A stretch of 64,000 nt of DNA from Streptomyces albus subsp. albus (GTDB lineage: Bacteria; Actinomycetota; Actinomycetes; Streptomycetales; Streptomycetaceae), in the NCBI RefSeq assembly GCF_000725885.1, contig NZ_JODR01000002.1, forward strand, positions 1-64,000, in the 5' to 3' direction. Numbering within the stretch: position 1 is the first letter of the stretch; each line of letters opens with the position of its first letter. This document shows positions 53,360 to 61,378 of the stretch, piece by piece. The position numbers were made by a program, and so were the translations under genes. Below the pieces are notes generated by a model. That model saw only the letters and a program-made list of their open reading frames with translations. It did no database searches and was not told the DNA's origin.

Positions 53360-54037
53360 ATGAGACGAGAACGACGGGTGGGACCCGGCCCCGAGGACGC
53401 CGCGGTCCGGGGCGCAGGGCACGAAGGACCGCGGGTCGCCGGGCTGCTGCTGGCCGCCGGCGGCGGGCGGCGGCTGGGGGGCCGGCCCAAGGCGCTGCTG
53501 CCCCACGGGGAACGTCTGCTGGTGGAGCACGCGGCGGCGGTGCTGCGCGCGGGCGGCTGCGAAGTGGTGTACGTGGTGCTGGGGGCGGCCCGTGAACAAG
53601 TGCGGCGGCAGGCCAGGCTGCCGGGGTGCGTCCTGGTGGACAACCCGGAGTGGGCGGCGGGGATGGGCGGTTCACTGCACCGCGGGCTGACGGCGCTGAG
53701 GGACGCGGGCACGGACGTCGACGCGGCCCTGGTCTCGCTGGTGGACCAGCCGGGGATCGGTGCGGCGGCCGTGGCCCGGGTGCGGGCGGCCTGCCGCTCC
53801 TCCGCCTCCCTCGCGGCGGCGGCGTACGGAGGGCGCCGGGGCCATCCCGTGCTGCTGGGCGCAGACCACTGGGCGGGCGTCGCCGACAGCGCGCGGGCGG
53901 ACTCCGGGGCGCGCGGCTATCTGCGGGCGCGGGCAGGCCAGTTGACCCTTGTCGAGTGCGCCGACGTCGCCGACCCCGCCGACATCGACACCCCGGAGGA
54001 CCTGCGCCGGCTGGAGGGACCGCCCTCCGCCGGGTGA
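53360..54037 (+). CDS. MobA/MocA-like nucleotidyltransferase (NTP transferase)
   Basis: 225 aa. The pyrophosphorylase motif G-L-L-L-A-A-G-G-G-R-R-L-G-G-R-P-K-A-L-L occupies residues 28-47, with V-D-N-P-E-W-A-A-G-M-G-G-S-L and S-L-V-D-Q-P-G later. The pattern is that of MocA/YgfJ, which adds cytidylyl to molybdopterin for xanthine-dehydrogenase-type enzymes; it also resembles other sugar-NTP transferases. A MocA role would link it to the molybdoenzyme at 22-26 kb. The N-terminal 25 residues are not conserved, so the start may be later. Confidence 0.82.
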   Translation: MRRERRVGPGPEDAAVRGAGHEGPRVAGLLLAAGGGRRLGGRPKALLPHGERLLVEHAAAVLRAGGCEVVYVVLGAAREQVRRQARLPGCVLVDNPEWAAGMGGSLHRGLTALRDAGTDVDAALVSLVDQPGIGAAAVARVRAACRSSASLAAAAYGGRRGHPVLLGADHWAGVADSARADSGARGYLRARAGQLTLVECADVADPADIDTPEDLRRLEGPPSAG

Positions 54038-54273
54038 CCGCACCGCGGGCGGGTACCCCGTGCGGCGTTGACCCGTGCGGCGCCGGCCCGCACACGTACC
54101 CCGCGTGCGCACCCCGCGTGCGCGCTCCCGCACAGGAAGAGCGCCCTTCACGCGCGGGGTCCGTGCGCCGCATGGGAAGCCCGTTCCGCGTGGGGTTGCC
54201 GCGTACGCGGTGGCACCCCGGGTCAGCGGAACGACACCTTCCGGGGCCGGACAGGGGTGAGAGATATCTCGAC

Positions 54274-54290
54274 GTCAACAAACTCTTGAA
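54274..54290. promoter_or_regulatory. AllR-like box over the malate synthase -35
   Basis: GTCAAC-N5-CTTGAA, matching 10 of 12 arm positions of the dyad before allantoinase with identical 5-base spacing. It covers the -35 element, so a bound repressor would block RNA polymerase. Confidence 0.5.
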
Positions 54291-54314
54291 GTTCCACTAT
54301 GAGAAAACTAATCT
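54286..54314 (+). promoter_or_regulatory. Candidate malate synthase promoter
   Basis: TTGAAG (54286-54291), exactly 17 bp, TAATCT (54309-54314). The start codon is about 150 bp downstream, leaving a leader of about 140 bases. Confidence 0.5.
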
Positions 54315-54460
54315 CCACTGTTCAGAAGCGCCTTCCTGTCCCGGAGGTGCCCTGACCGCGTTTGCGCGCGCCCGGCGCCCCACGCGGCACCCAGTGCCGC
54401 CCCGTCCCGTCCAGCGGACCCGGCGGCCACATATTCCGCTGTCCGAAGGAGTGACCCACC

Positions 54461-56089
54461 ATGTCCGCATCAGCGCCCTCTCCGCTCGAAGTCGTCGGTG
54501 TCGAACCCGGGCAGCGGCCCGCGAGGCAGGACGAGGTGCTGACCGGGGCCGCGCTGGAGTTCCTCGCCGCGCTGCACCGCAAGTTCGCCGGACGCCGTGA
54601 CGAGCTGCTCGCGCGCCGGGCCGAGAAGCGCGCCGAGATCGCCCGCACCGCCACCCTCGACTTCCTGCCCGAGACCGCCCATGTGCGCCAGGGCGACTGG
54701 CAGGTGGCCGACTGCCCGCCGGCGCTGCTGGACCGCAGGGTGGAGATCACCGGCCCAACCGACCGCAAGATGACCATCAACGCGCTCAACTCGGGCGCCC
54801 GGGTGTGGCTCGCCGACTTCGAGGACGCGTCCGCCCCCACCTGGCAGAACGTCATCGGCGGCCAGCTGAACCTGCGGGACGCCTACGAACGGCGCATCGA
54901 CTTCACCGACGAGCGCACCGGCAAGAGCTACGCGCTGCGCCCCGCCGAGGAGCTGGCCACCGTGGTGGTCAGGCCCCGCGGCTGGCACATGGACGAGCGG
55001 CACCTGGTGTGCGACGGCAAGCCGGTGCCGGGCGCGCTGGTGGACTTCGGCCTCTACTTCTTCCACAACGCGCAGCGTCTGATCGACATGGGCAAGGGCC
55101 CCTACTTCTACCTGCCCAAGACCGAGTCGCACCTGGAAGCGCGGCTGTGGAACGAGGTGTTCGTCTTCGCGCAGGACTACTGCGGCATCCCGCAGGGCAC
55201 CGTCCGGGCCACCGTCCTGATCGAGACCATCACCGCCGCCTACGAGATGGAGGAGATCCTCTACGAGCTGCGCGACCACGCCTCCGGGCTGAACGCGGGC
55301 CGCTGGGACTACCTCTTCTCCATCGTCAAGAACTTCCGTGACGCCGGCTCCCGGTTCGTGCTGCCGGACCGCAACGCGGTGACGATGACCGCACCGTTCA
55401 TGCGGGCCTACACAGAACTGCTGGTGCGCACCTGCCACAAGCGCGGCGCCCACGCGATCGGCGGCATGGCCGCGTTCATCCCCTCCCGCAAGGACCCGAA
55501 GGTCAACGAGGTGGCGTTCGAGAAGGTGCGCGCCGACAAGGACCGGGAGGCCGGTGACGGCTTCGACGGCTCCTGGGTCGCCCACCCGGACCTGGTGCCG
55601 ATCGCCAAGGCGTCCTTCGACGCCGTCCTGGGGGACCGTCCGCACCAGAAGGACCGGCTGCGCGAGGACGTGGAGGTCAAGGCGGGCGATCTGATCGCGA
55701 TCGACTCGCTGGACGCCCGACCGACGTTCGAGGGGCTGCGCAACGCCGTGCAGGTGGGCATCCGCTACATCGAGGCGTGGCTGCGCGGGCTGGGCGCGGT
55801 GGCCATCTTCAACCTGATGGAGGACGCGGCGACCGCGGAGATCTCCCGTTCGCAGATCTGGCAGTGGATCAACGCCGAGGTGGTGCTGGACGACGGCCGG
55901 CAGGTCACCGCGGAGCTGGCCCGTCAGGTCGCCGCCGAGGAACTGGCCGCGATCCGCGCGGAGATCGGCGAGGAGGCCTTCACGGCGGGCAACTGGCAGC
56001 AGGCGCACGATCTGCTGCTGCGGGTGGCGCTGGACGAGAGCTACGAGGACTTCCTCACCACGCCCGCCTACGAGATCCTGCGAGGCTGA
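54461..56089 (+). CDS. aceB: Malate synthase A
   Basis: 542 aa, the normal size for isoform A. ATG preceded by AAGGAG. Blocks F-E-D-A-S-A-P-T-W, R-P-R-G-W-H-M-D-E, K-T-E-S-H-L-E-A-R-L-W-N-E-V and E-T-I-T-A-A-Y-E-M-E-E-I-L-Y-E-L-R-D-H form the signature, with the catalytic Asp in the C-terminal F-N-L-M-E-D-A-A-T-A. It condenses glyoxylate with acetyl-CoA to malate. Here it would consume the glyoxylate made from ureidoglycolate; no isocitrate lyase gene is in the window, which supports that reading over the glyoxylate bypass. Confidence 0.96.
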   Translation: MSASAPSPLEVVGVEPGQRPARQDEVLTGAALEFLAALHRKFAGRRDELLARRAEKRAEIARTATLDFLPETAHVRQGDWQVADCPPALLDRRVEITGPTDRKMTINALNSGARVWLADFEDASAPTWQNVIGGQLNLRDAYERRIDFTDERTGKSYALRPAEELATVVVRPRGWHMDERHLVCDGKPVPGALVDFGLYFFHNAQRLIDMGKGPYFYLPKTESHLEARLWNEVFVFAQDYCGIPQGTVRATVLIETITAAYEMEEILYELRDHASGLNAGRWDYLFSIVKNFRDAGSRFVLPDRNAVTMTAPFMRAYTELLVRTCHKRGAHAIGGMAAFIPSRKDPKVNEVAFEKVRADKDREAGDGFDGSWVAHPDLVPIAKASFDAVLGDRPHQKDRLREDVEVKAGDLIAIDSLDARPTFEGLRNAVQVGIRYIEAWLRGLGAVAIFNLMEDAATAEISRSQIWQWINAEVVLDDGRQVTAELARQVAAEELAAIRAEIGEEAFTAGNWQQAHDLLLRVALDESYEDFLTTPAYEILRG

Positions 56090-56173
56090 CGGTCCGCACG
56101 GCCGGGCCGGGATGATCCGTCCCCGGCCCGGCCCCCTCCCGGCAAGACGTGAGGAGGGACTGAGAGGGGCTGG

Positions 56174-56208
56174 GAGGGCGGCGACCCGGGCCGGGGTTCG
56201 CCGCCCTC
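56174..56208. terminator. Terminator of malate synthase
   Basis: GAGGGCGGCGA pairs perfectly with TCGCCGCCCTC (11 bp, 13-base loop), 85 bp past the stop. Confidence 0.6.
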
Positions 56209-56216
56209 TCGGCTGT

Positions 56217-56233
56217 TTCAACAGTTTGTCGAC
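56217..56233. promoter_or_regulatory. Possible third AllR-like box
   Basis: TTCAAC-N5-GTCGAC: left arm identical, right arm 4 of 6, same spacing as the allantoinase dyad. It is just upstream of the promoter for the secreted protein at 56362. Weaker than the other two. Confidence 0.3.
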
Positions 56234-56239
56234 AGATGG

Positions 56240-56268
56240 TTGCACCGGCCACTGGAGACGGCTAGCGT
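56240..56268 (+). promoter_or_regulatory. Candidate promoter of the secreted protein
   Basis: TTGCAC (56240-56245), 17-bp spacer, TAGCGT (56263-56268). Confidence 0.4.
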
Positions 56269-56361
56269 CCCGCCAGTTCGAATCTACGCGCGTCACATCG
56301 ACGGGTGTCGCACACCATCGTGTGGCGGGCGAGTACCGAAGAGCAATGAGAGGCTGACCGC

Positions 56362-57309
56362 ATGCGCCGTACGTCGTTGATCAGCACCTGTGTCGCGGGA
56401 GCAGCCGCCCTCTGCGCCGGACTGACCCTGGCCGCCCCCGCGCAGGCCGCCGCCCCCGCGGCCCGTCCCGCCGCCCACCAGGACTGGGTATCCACCGGCA
56501 CGGGCATGACCTCGGGCGTCAGCGGCATGGTGGTCACGGGCCGGCACGGTGACCGGATTCGCGCACTCGTCGTACGGGACAACAAGAAGCCCGGGGAGAA
56601 CCGCCTCGCCCGTACCGAGTACGTCCCCGGCAAGACGGCACACGTGGAGCCGCTGGACTGGCGGGGTGACGACCTCCCCGTGGATCTGGAGGCCATCGAC
56701 CGGGTGCCCGGCCACCCCGGCTCGTACGTCGCCGTGGCCAGCGCGGGTACCGGGTACCGCATCGACGTCGAGGGCCGCACCGCGCGGGTGCGGGACACCT
56801 TCACGCTGCCCGGTCTCGGCGAGGACGACAACGTGGAGAACTTCGCGCTGAGCGCCCGCGACGGGAAGCTCGTCGCCGTCTGGGCGGACCGCGGCCAGGA
56901 CAGCCGCCCCGCGACGGTGTACGCGGCACGCGCCTCCTTCACCGGGGACGACACCGGCTTCGGCGCCGTCACCCGGCGCACGCTGCGGACCCCGTACCCG
57001 ACGACGCATGTGCGGCACGCCTCCGACCTCAAGATCACCGAGTCCGGGAGGCTGCTGGTCTCCGCCGCCTCCGACCCGGGCGACGACGGCCCCTTCGCCT
57101 CCGCCGTCCTCGACGCCGGGCGCGTCCATGCCGGCGCGGACGGCACCGTCTCGCTGCACATCGCCGGGAGCCCGCGGGTGCTGGGCACCTTCGAGGGCCA
57201 CAAGGTCGAGGCCCTCTCGTGTCTGCCGCACTCCCGCTGGGGTGTGCTGGGCACGGACGACGAGAACGCGGGCGGCGCCCTGCGCACCGCGCGCTTCTGC
57301 ACGCGCTGA
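56362..57309 (+). CDS. Secreted protein of unknown function
   Basis: 315 aa with a typical signal peptide (M-R-R-T-S-L-I-S-T-C-V-A-G-A, cleavage near A-Q-A-A-A). The mature part has short repeats of beta-type segments ending in Asp/Gly turns (V-V-R-D-N-K-K-P-G-E-N, D-L-E-A-I-D-R-V-P-G-H, V-W-A-D-R-G, D-L-K-I-T-E-S-G-R-L-L-V-S-A-A-S-D), which suggests a beta-propeller with possible Ca2+ sites. Two Cys near the C-terminus may pair. No catalytic motif seen. Confidence 0.8.
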   Translation: MRRTSLISTCVAGAAALCAGLTLAAPAQAAAPAARPAAHQDWVSTGTGMTSGVSGMVVTGRHGDRIRALVVRDNKKPGENRLARTEYVPGKTAHVEPLDWRGDDLPVDLEAIDRVPGHPGSYVAVASAGTGYRIDVEGRTARVRDTFTLPGLGEDDNVENFALSARDGKLVAVWADRGQDSRPATVYAARASFTGDDTGFGAVTRRTLRTPYPTTHVRHASDLKITESGRLLVSAASDPGDDGPFASAVLDAGRVHAGADGTVSLHIAGSPRVLGTFEGHKVEALSCLPHSRWGVLGTDDENAGGALRTARFCTR

Positions 57310-57340
57310 GCCCGGGCGGGGCGGCCGGCGCCGGGCGCCG

Positions 57341-58864
57341 TCAGGACATGGCGGCGCCCAGCGCCACGAAACCCGCGATCAGCAGGGCCAGGATGCCCAA
57401 CAGCGGCAGTACGAAGCGCAGGTAGCGGTCGTAACCGACCTTCGCCAGCGAGATGCCGCCCATGATGACCGCGGTGGTGGGCACCCACAGGTTCATCCAC
57501 CCGCTGGCCGCCTGCCAGGCGGTGACCACCAGTGCGCGCGGCACCCCGGCGAAGTCGGCGAGCGGCGCGAGGATCGGCATGGCCAAGGTGGCGTGGCCGG
57601 AGGTGGAGGGGATCAGGAAGGCGAGGGGCAGATTGACGACGAAGATCATGATGCTGAACAGCACGGAGGGGGCTCCGGTGACGGCGCCCTCGATGGAGTG
57701 CAGCACCGTGTCGGTGATCTTCGCGTTGTTCATCAGGGTGGTCACACCGCGGGCCAGCACGATGACCAGGGCGGGCGAGACGAAGTCGCCGACCCCCTGG
57801 ACGAAGGTGCTGGTGAAGCGCTGCTCCCCCATCCGTGTCAGCAGCCCCACCAGGATCGCGGCACAGACGAAGAGGGCGGCCAACTGCGGGAAGGACCAGC
57901 CCAGTTCCCAGCCGTAGGGCGCGGCGTCGGCGTCACCGCTCAGCGCGCCCGCCCACGGGATCACCGAGAAGATCATGAAGGCGAAGACCAGCACCACCGT
58001 CACCAGGACCAGCTTGTGCAGGCCGGTCAGCGGGGGCGGCTCCTCGCTGTCGGAACGCGCCTCGGCCCGGTCGCGGTCGCCGGGCAGGAACCCGGACAGC
58101 GACCGCTCCGGACGGTCCCGCACCCGGCGCGCGTACCGGATGACGTAGGCGACCGTGACCGCCGTCAGCACCAGCCACATCAGGGCACGCAGCGCGATGC
58201 CGTCGCCCAGGGAGATCTCGGCGGCCGAGGAGGCGACGCCGGTCGCGAACGGGTTGACGGTCGAACACAGCACACCGACACCGGCGCCCAGGAGGATGAC
58301 CCCGGTCGCCACCATCCGGTCGTAGCCCAGCGCGAGCATCAGCGGGACGATCAGCCCGTAGAAGCCGAGCGTCTCCTCCGCGAACCCCTCGACGGTGCCC
58401 AGCAGCGAGAAGACCAGCATGACCCCGGCGATCAGCAGTGTGCCGCGGTCGCGCAGCCGGTGCGCGAGGCGGCCGATGCCGCGGTCCATGGCACCGGTGG
58501 CGAAGACGACGGTGATGAAGGCGCCGATGGCCAGGACGAAGAGGAACACACCGGCCGCGCCGTACAGTTCGCCGGTGCGGTCGGGGCCGACCTGCCCGGT
58601 CCGGCCGTCCTGGATGCCGTAGAGGCCGTTGACCGGCGCCAGGAACAGGTCGTTGAGCCGGCCGGTGAACGAGAGCGGTGACGGCTCGGGGCGGTAGGTG
58701 CCCTGCTTCGGGGCGCCCTCGGCGTCCCGTTCGTAGCTGCCGGAGGGTACGAAGAAGGCGATCACCCAGACCAGCAGCGTCACCACGGCGAGCACCGTGA
58801 GCGCGCTGGGGAAGGTGAACCTGCGGGCGCCGTCGGCCGGTTGCGGTGCGGTGCCGGTGCTCAT
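57341..58864 (-). CDS. YfcC/DcuC-family membrane carrier
   Basis: 507 aa, about 12 hydrophobic segments. After the first helix comes F-F-V-P-S-G-S-Y-E-R, the family mark of YfcC/ArgD-type carriers in the DcuC group, with F-A-E-E-T-L-G-F-Y-G and G-L-N-N-A/S-T-V-N-P-F-A-T-G repeats and P-S-T-S-G-H-A-T-L-A-M-P-I in the second half. These carriers move C4-dicarboxylates or basic amino acids; the sequence does not settle which. Start ATG at 58864. A long loop with Arg/Glu residues (about 285-310) is cytoplasmic. Confidence 0.87.
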   Translation of the reverse strand: MSTGTAPQPADGARRFTFPSALTVLAVVTLLVWVIAFFVPSGSYERDAEGAPKQGTYRPEPSPLSFTGRLNDLFLAPVNGLYGIQDGRTGQVGPDRTGELYGAAGVFLFVLAIGAFITVVFATGAMDRGIGRLAHRLRDRGTLLIAGVMLVFSLLGTVEGFAEETLGFYGLIVPLMLALGYDRMVATGVILLGAGVGVLCSTVNPFATGVASSAAEISLGDGIALRALMWLVLTAVTVAYVIRYARRVRDRPERSLSGFLPGDRDRAEARSDSEEPPPLTGLHKLVLVTVVLVFAFMIFSVIPWAGALSGDADAAPYGWELGWSFPQLAALFVCAAILVGLLTRMGEQRFTSTFVQGVGDFVSPALVIVLARGVTTLMNNAKITDTVLHSIEGAVTGAPSVLFSIMIFVVNLPLAFLIPSTSGHATLAMPILAPLADFAGVPRALVVTAWQAASGWMNLWVPTTAVIMGGISLAKVGYDRYLRFVLPLLGILALLIAGFVALGAAMS

Positions 58865-59287
58865 GGCCGCACGCCCTCCGGGCCGCACGGCTCCCCGCCG
58901 CCCGCGGCCCACCCCTCCCGGCCCACCCCTCCGGGCGGCGCCGGGAGGGGTGGGCCGGTGGCGCCCCGCGGGGGACGTCCCGGACTCCCCGCGCATACGG
59001 GTTGCGGGACGGCGCGGGGGCCGCGACCGGCACCGCGGGCGCCGGCCGCGCCGTCGTTCGCGGCCCCGGGTACCCGCCCGTCCAGCCGTGCGGTCTGTGC
59101 GGGCTTCCCGACTACGGCCACGCCCCGCGCCCCTTTCCTGACTCCTGCGGCACCGCACCGGCGGCGCAAAGCGCAGCATAACGGGCATAGCCTTCATGTG
59201 ACGCAAAGTCGGCTGAGGGTCGCGGTCAGGGTTGCGTCATCCCGCGAGATGATCACTGCGGCTCTTCCCGCACGGCACGATGACGGC
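58865..59287. other. 423-bp divergent intergenic region
   Basis: Divergent promoters for the carrier and the lipoprotein. The carrier-proximal 230 bp are very Pro/Gly-codon-like GC-rich DNA with no ribosome-linked ORF; the lipoprotein side has a long-spaced inverted repeat at 59199-59239. Confidence 0.5.
59199..59239. promoter_or_regulatory. Widely spaced 8-bp inverted repeat
   Basis: TGACGCAA (59199-59206) and TTGCGTCA (59232-59239) are perfect complements; the arm starts are 33 bp apart, close to three helical turns. Located 49-89 bp before the lipoprotein start. Confidence 0.4.
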
Positions 59288-60025
59288 ATGAACGATCGCT
59301 CCCCCGGCTCCGTCCCGTCCCGCACCCGGCCGGCCGTCGGTGCGGCCCTCGCCGCCGTCACCGCGCTGGCCACCGCGGGCTGTTCCCTCACCGGCGACGA
59401 GACGCACAGCAGCTCGCGTTCGTACACCGCCGGCAAGGACGGTGCCCGCCTCACCGCGCTGGACGTCGACTCGCACGGGGGCAGCATCACCGTCAAGGCC
59501 GCCGGCCCCGGACGCCGCACCGTCGGCGTCACCGAGGACCGCACCTGGGACGCGACCCGGCCCAGGACCACCCACTCCCTGCGCGCCGGCACCCTGCGGC
59601 TGACCGCGGACGACTGCGGCGGCAACGGCGACAGGTGCCGGGTCGACTACACGGTCACCGTCCCCGCCTCGCTGCCCGTCCACCTGACCACGGGCGGCGG
59701 CGACATCGTGGTCGACGGCACCTCCGGGCCGGTGGTGGCCGACACCGGGGGCGGCGGCATCCGGATGCCCGGGTCGCGGGTGCGCGAGGTGAAGGCCCGC
59801 ACGGGCGGCGGGAGCATGAGCGGCACCTTCCTCGCCGTACCCGACGCGGTCCGCTTCGAGAGCGGCGGGGGCAACGTGACCGTACGGCTGCCCGAGGGCA
59901 CCTACGCGGTGGACGCCAGCACCGACGGCGGCAGGCGCTCGGTCCAGGTGCCCACCGACTCGTCCGCCGGGCACCGGATCACCGCGCACAGCGCGGGCGG
60001 CAACGTCTCCGTGCTGGGCTCCTGA
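59288..60025 (+). CDS. Lipoprotein with DUF4097-like beta-repeat domain
   Basis: 245 aa. Lipobox A-T-A-G-C at about residues 28-32. The rest is a right-handed beta-helix-like repeat: L-D-V-D-S-H-G-G-S-I-T-V, V-H-L-T-T-G-G-G-D-I-V-V-D-G-T-S-G, V-V-A-D-T-G-G-G-G-I-R-M, V-K-A-R-T-G-G-G-S-M-S-G and F-E-S-G-G-G-N-V-T-V-R-L-P. This G-G-G-x-I pattern characterises DUF4097 proteins (putative adhesins) of unknown role. An in-frame ATG at 59249 is an alternative start. Confidence 0.82.
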   Translation: MNDRSPGSVPSRTRPAVGAALAAVTALATAGCSLTGDETHSSSRSYTAGKDGARLTALDVDSHGGSITVKAAGPGRRTVGVTEDRTWDATRPRTTHSLRAGTLRLTADDCGGNGDRCRVDYTVTVPASLPVHLTTGGGDIVVDGTSGPVVADTGGGGIRMPGSRVREVKARTGGGSMSGTFLAVPDAVRFESGGGNVTVRLPEGTYAVDASTDGGRRSVQVPTDSSAGHRITAHSAGGNVSVLGS

Positions 60026-60051
60026 TCAGGCCGCACGGAAGTCCGGGACGG

Positions 60052-60522
60052 TCACGCCCCCAGGGCCTTGAGGGCGTCGTCGGTGAGCCGGTAGACCGTC
60101 CACTCGTCCTGGGGGCGGGCACCCAGCGACTCGTAGAAGCCGATGGCCGGTGCGTTCCAGTCGAGCACCGACCATTCCAGTCGCGCGTAGCCGCGCTGGA
60201 CGCACAGGCGGGCGAGTTCGGTCAGGAGCGCCTTGCCGTGTCCGCCGCCGCGGGCGGCGGGGCGCACGTACAGGTCCTCCAGGTGGATGCCGTGCACCCC
60301 GCGCCAGGTGGAGAAGGTGAGGAACCACATGGCGAAGCCCACGGGTTCGCCGTCGTCGCCCTCGGCGAGGTGCGCGTGGACGGCCGGATGCGGGCCGAAC
60401 AGCGCCTCGCGCAACTGCTCCGGTGTGGCCCGCGCCTCGTGGGAGGCGCGTTCGTAGTCGGCCAGTTCGCGGATCATCGTGTGGAGGACGGGGATGTCCT
60501 CGGGGACAGCGGTCCGGATCAT
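60052..60522 (-). CDS. GNAT N-acetyltransferase (diamine acetyltransferase-like)
   Basis: 156 aa. N-terminal V-P-E-D-I-P-V-L-H-T-M-I-R-E-L-A-D-Y-E and central L-E-D-L-Y-V-R-P-A-A-R-G-G-G-H-G-K-A-L-L match the spermidine/spermine acetyltransferase (SSAT) group; F-Y-E-S-L-G-A-R at the C-terminus completes the fold. Substrates range from polyamines to thialysine. Separated from the AroM operon by a strong hairpin. Confidence 0.88.
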   Translation of the reverse strand: MIRTAVPEDIPVLHTMIRELADYERASHEARATPEQLREALFGPHPAVHAHLAEGDDGEPVGFAMWFLTFSTWRGVHGIHLEDLYVRPAARGGGHGKALLTELARLCVQRGYARLEWSVLDWNAPAIGFYESLGARPQDEWTVYRLTDDALKALGA

Positions 60523-60582
60523 GCCCGCACACTAACGGCGGCCCGCGCGGGTGAGGTCACCCGGGCGGGCCGCCGGCCGGGG

Positions 60583-60644
60583 ACACGGCGCCGCCCGGAC
60601 CCGGTGGCGAGGGCGTTGCCCACCGGGGCCGGGCGGCGCCGTGT
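60583..60644. terminator. Very strong hairpin (25-bp stem)
   Basis: 60583-60607 pairs with 60620-60644 with a single mismatch; loop 12 bases. It begins three bases past the AroM stop on the minus strand, so it terminates the DUF1177-OPT-AroM operon. Confidence 0.8.
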
Positions 60645-60646
60645 GT

Positions 60647-61378
60647 TCAGCCCGCCGCGCCGGCGGCCGTCGCGGCCTCCGCCGCCAGGCGGACCGCCAG
60701 GGCCCGGGCCAGCAGCACGGGGCGGCCGGCCGCGTCGGCGGCGGCGCGGCGCATCGACTCGGTGTAGCCGATGCAGTCGAGGACGAGCCAGCGGCTGCCG
60801 GCCTCGGCCAGGCGCCGGGCCGCCGCAGCGGCGCTCTCGTGCGCGTCGGCGGCGTACGGGTCGGCCGGCTCGGCGCGTACGTCGCCCGGCAGGAGCCGCG
60901 ACCAGCGCTCGGCCACGTCGGCGGCCTGCGCCGGCAGCGGGCAGACGATGCCCACCGGGTCGTCGCCGACGATCGCGCGGACACCCCGCTGGACGAGGGG
61001 CTCGGCGTACAGGACCGGGCGGCGGGACGGCAGCGGCGGGAAGTTGCCGGTGCACAGCAGCAGTGTCGCCGTGGCGCCGTCCGCCTCGCACCGGGCTATC
61101 GCCTCCCGCATCCGCGGGACCAGCGCCTCGTGCCCCATGACGACGGAGGTGCCGTCGCGCAGCCGGGAGACGAGCGGTGCCTCGTCCGGGGCGGGGGCCA
61201 GCGCGGCGCGGGTGCGCTCGCCCTCCTCGCCGTCGAAGACGTCCCGGTCGAGGGCGCCGTGCTCGCACGGGCGCAGCCCGCCGAGCAGGTCCTCGATGTC
61301 CCCGGCCAGGTCGGTCCGGGGCGCCTGGCCGATGGTGACCAGGCCCAGTGCCGTCCGGTGGTCGTCGGTCACGGTCAC
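60647..61378 (-). CDS. AroM-family protein (Asp/Glu racemase-like)
   Basis: 243 aa, GTG start that overlaps the transporter stop (GTGA). N-terminal L-V-T-I-G-Q-A-P-R-T-D-L is the AroM hallmark. Two cysteines sit in conserved settings, C109 in L-L-L-C-T-G-N-F-P and C192 in V-L-D-C-I-G-Y-T, an arrangement like the two catalytic cysteines of the aspartate/glutamate racemase superfamily. AroM function is unknown; in E. coli the gene neighbours shikimate kinase AroL but has no proven aromatic role. Here it is the last gene after an OPT transporter. Confidence 0.87.
   Translation of the reverse strand: MTVTDDHRTALGLVTIGQAPRTDLAGDIEDLLGGLRPCEHGALDRDVFDGEEGERTRAALAPAPDEAPLVSRLRDGTSVVMGHEALVPRMREAIARCEADGATATLLLCTGNFPPLPSRRPVLYAEPLVQRGVRAIVGDDPVGIVCPLPAQAADVAERWSRLLPGDVRAEPADPYAADAHESAAAAARRLAEAGSRWLVLDCIGYTESMRRAAADAAGRPVLLARALAVRLAAEAATAAGAAG

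Larger units (their letters stand above)
54038..54460. other. 423-bp upstream region of malate synthase
   Basis: The first half is GC-rich with repeats of 'GTGCG'-type words, including ACCCCGCGTGCGC twice in tandem (about 54098-54123). The second half turns AT-richer and contains GAGATATCTC at 54261-54270, the AllR-like box and a good promoter. No gene seen. Confidence 0.6.

Noticed and set aside
60647..61378. AroM as a shikimate-pathway enzyme
   Set aside because: The name derives from its location in E. coli; sequence shows a racemase-like two-Cys pattern and no shikimate gene is near.
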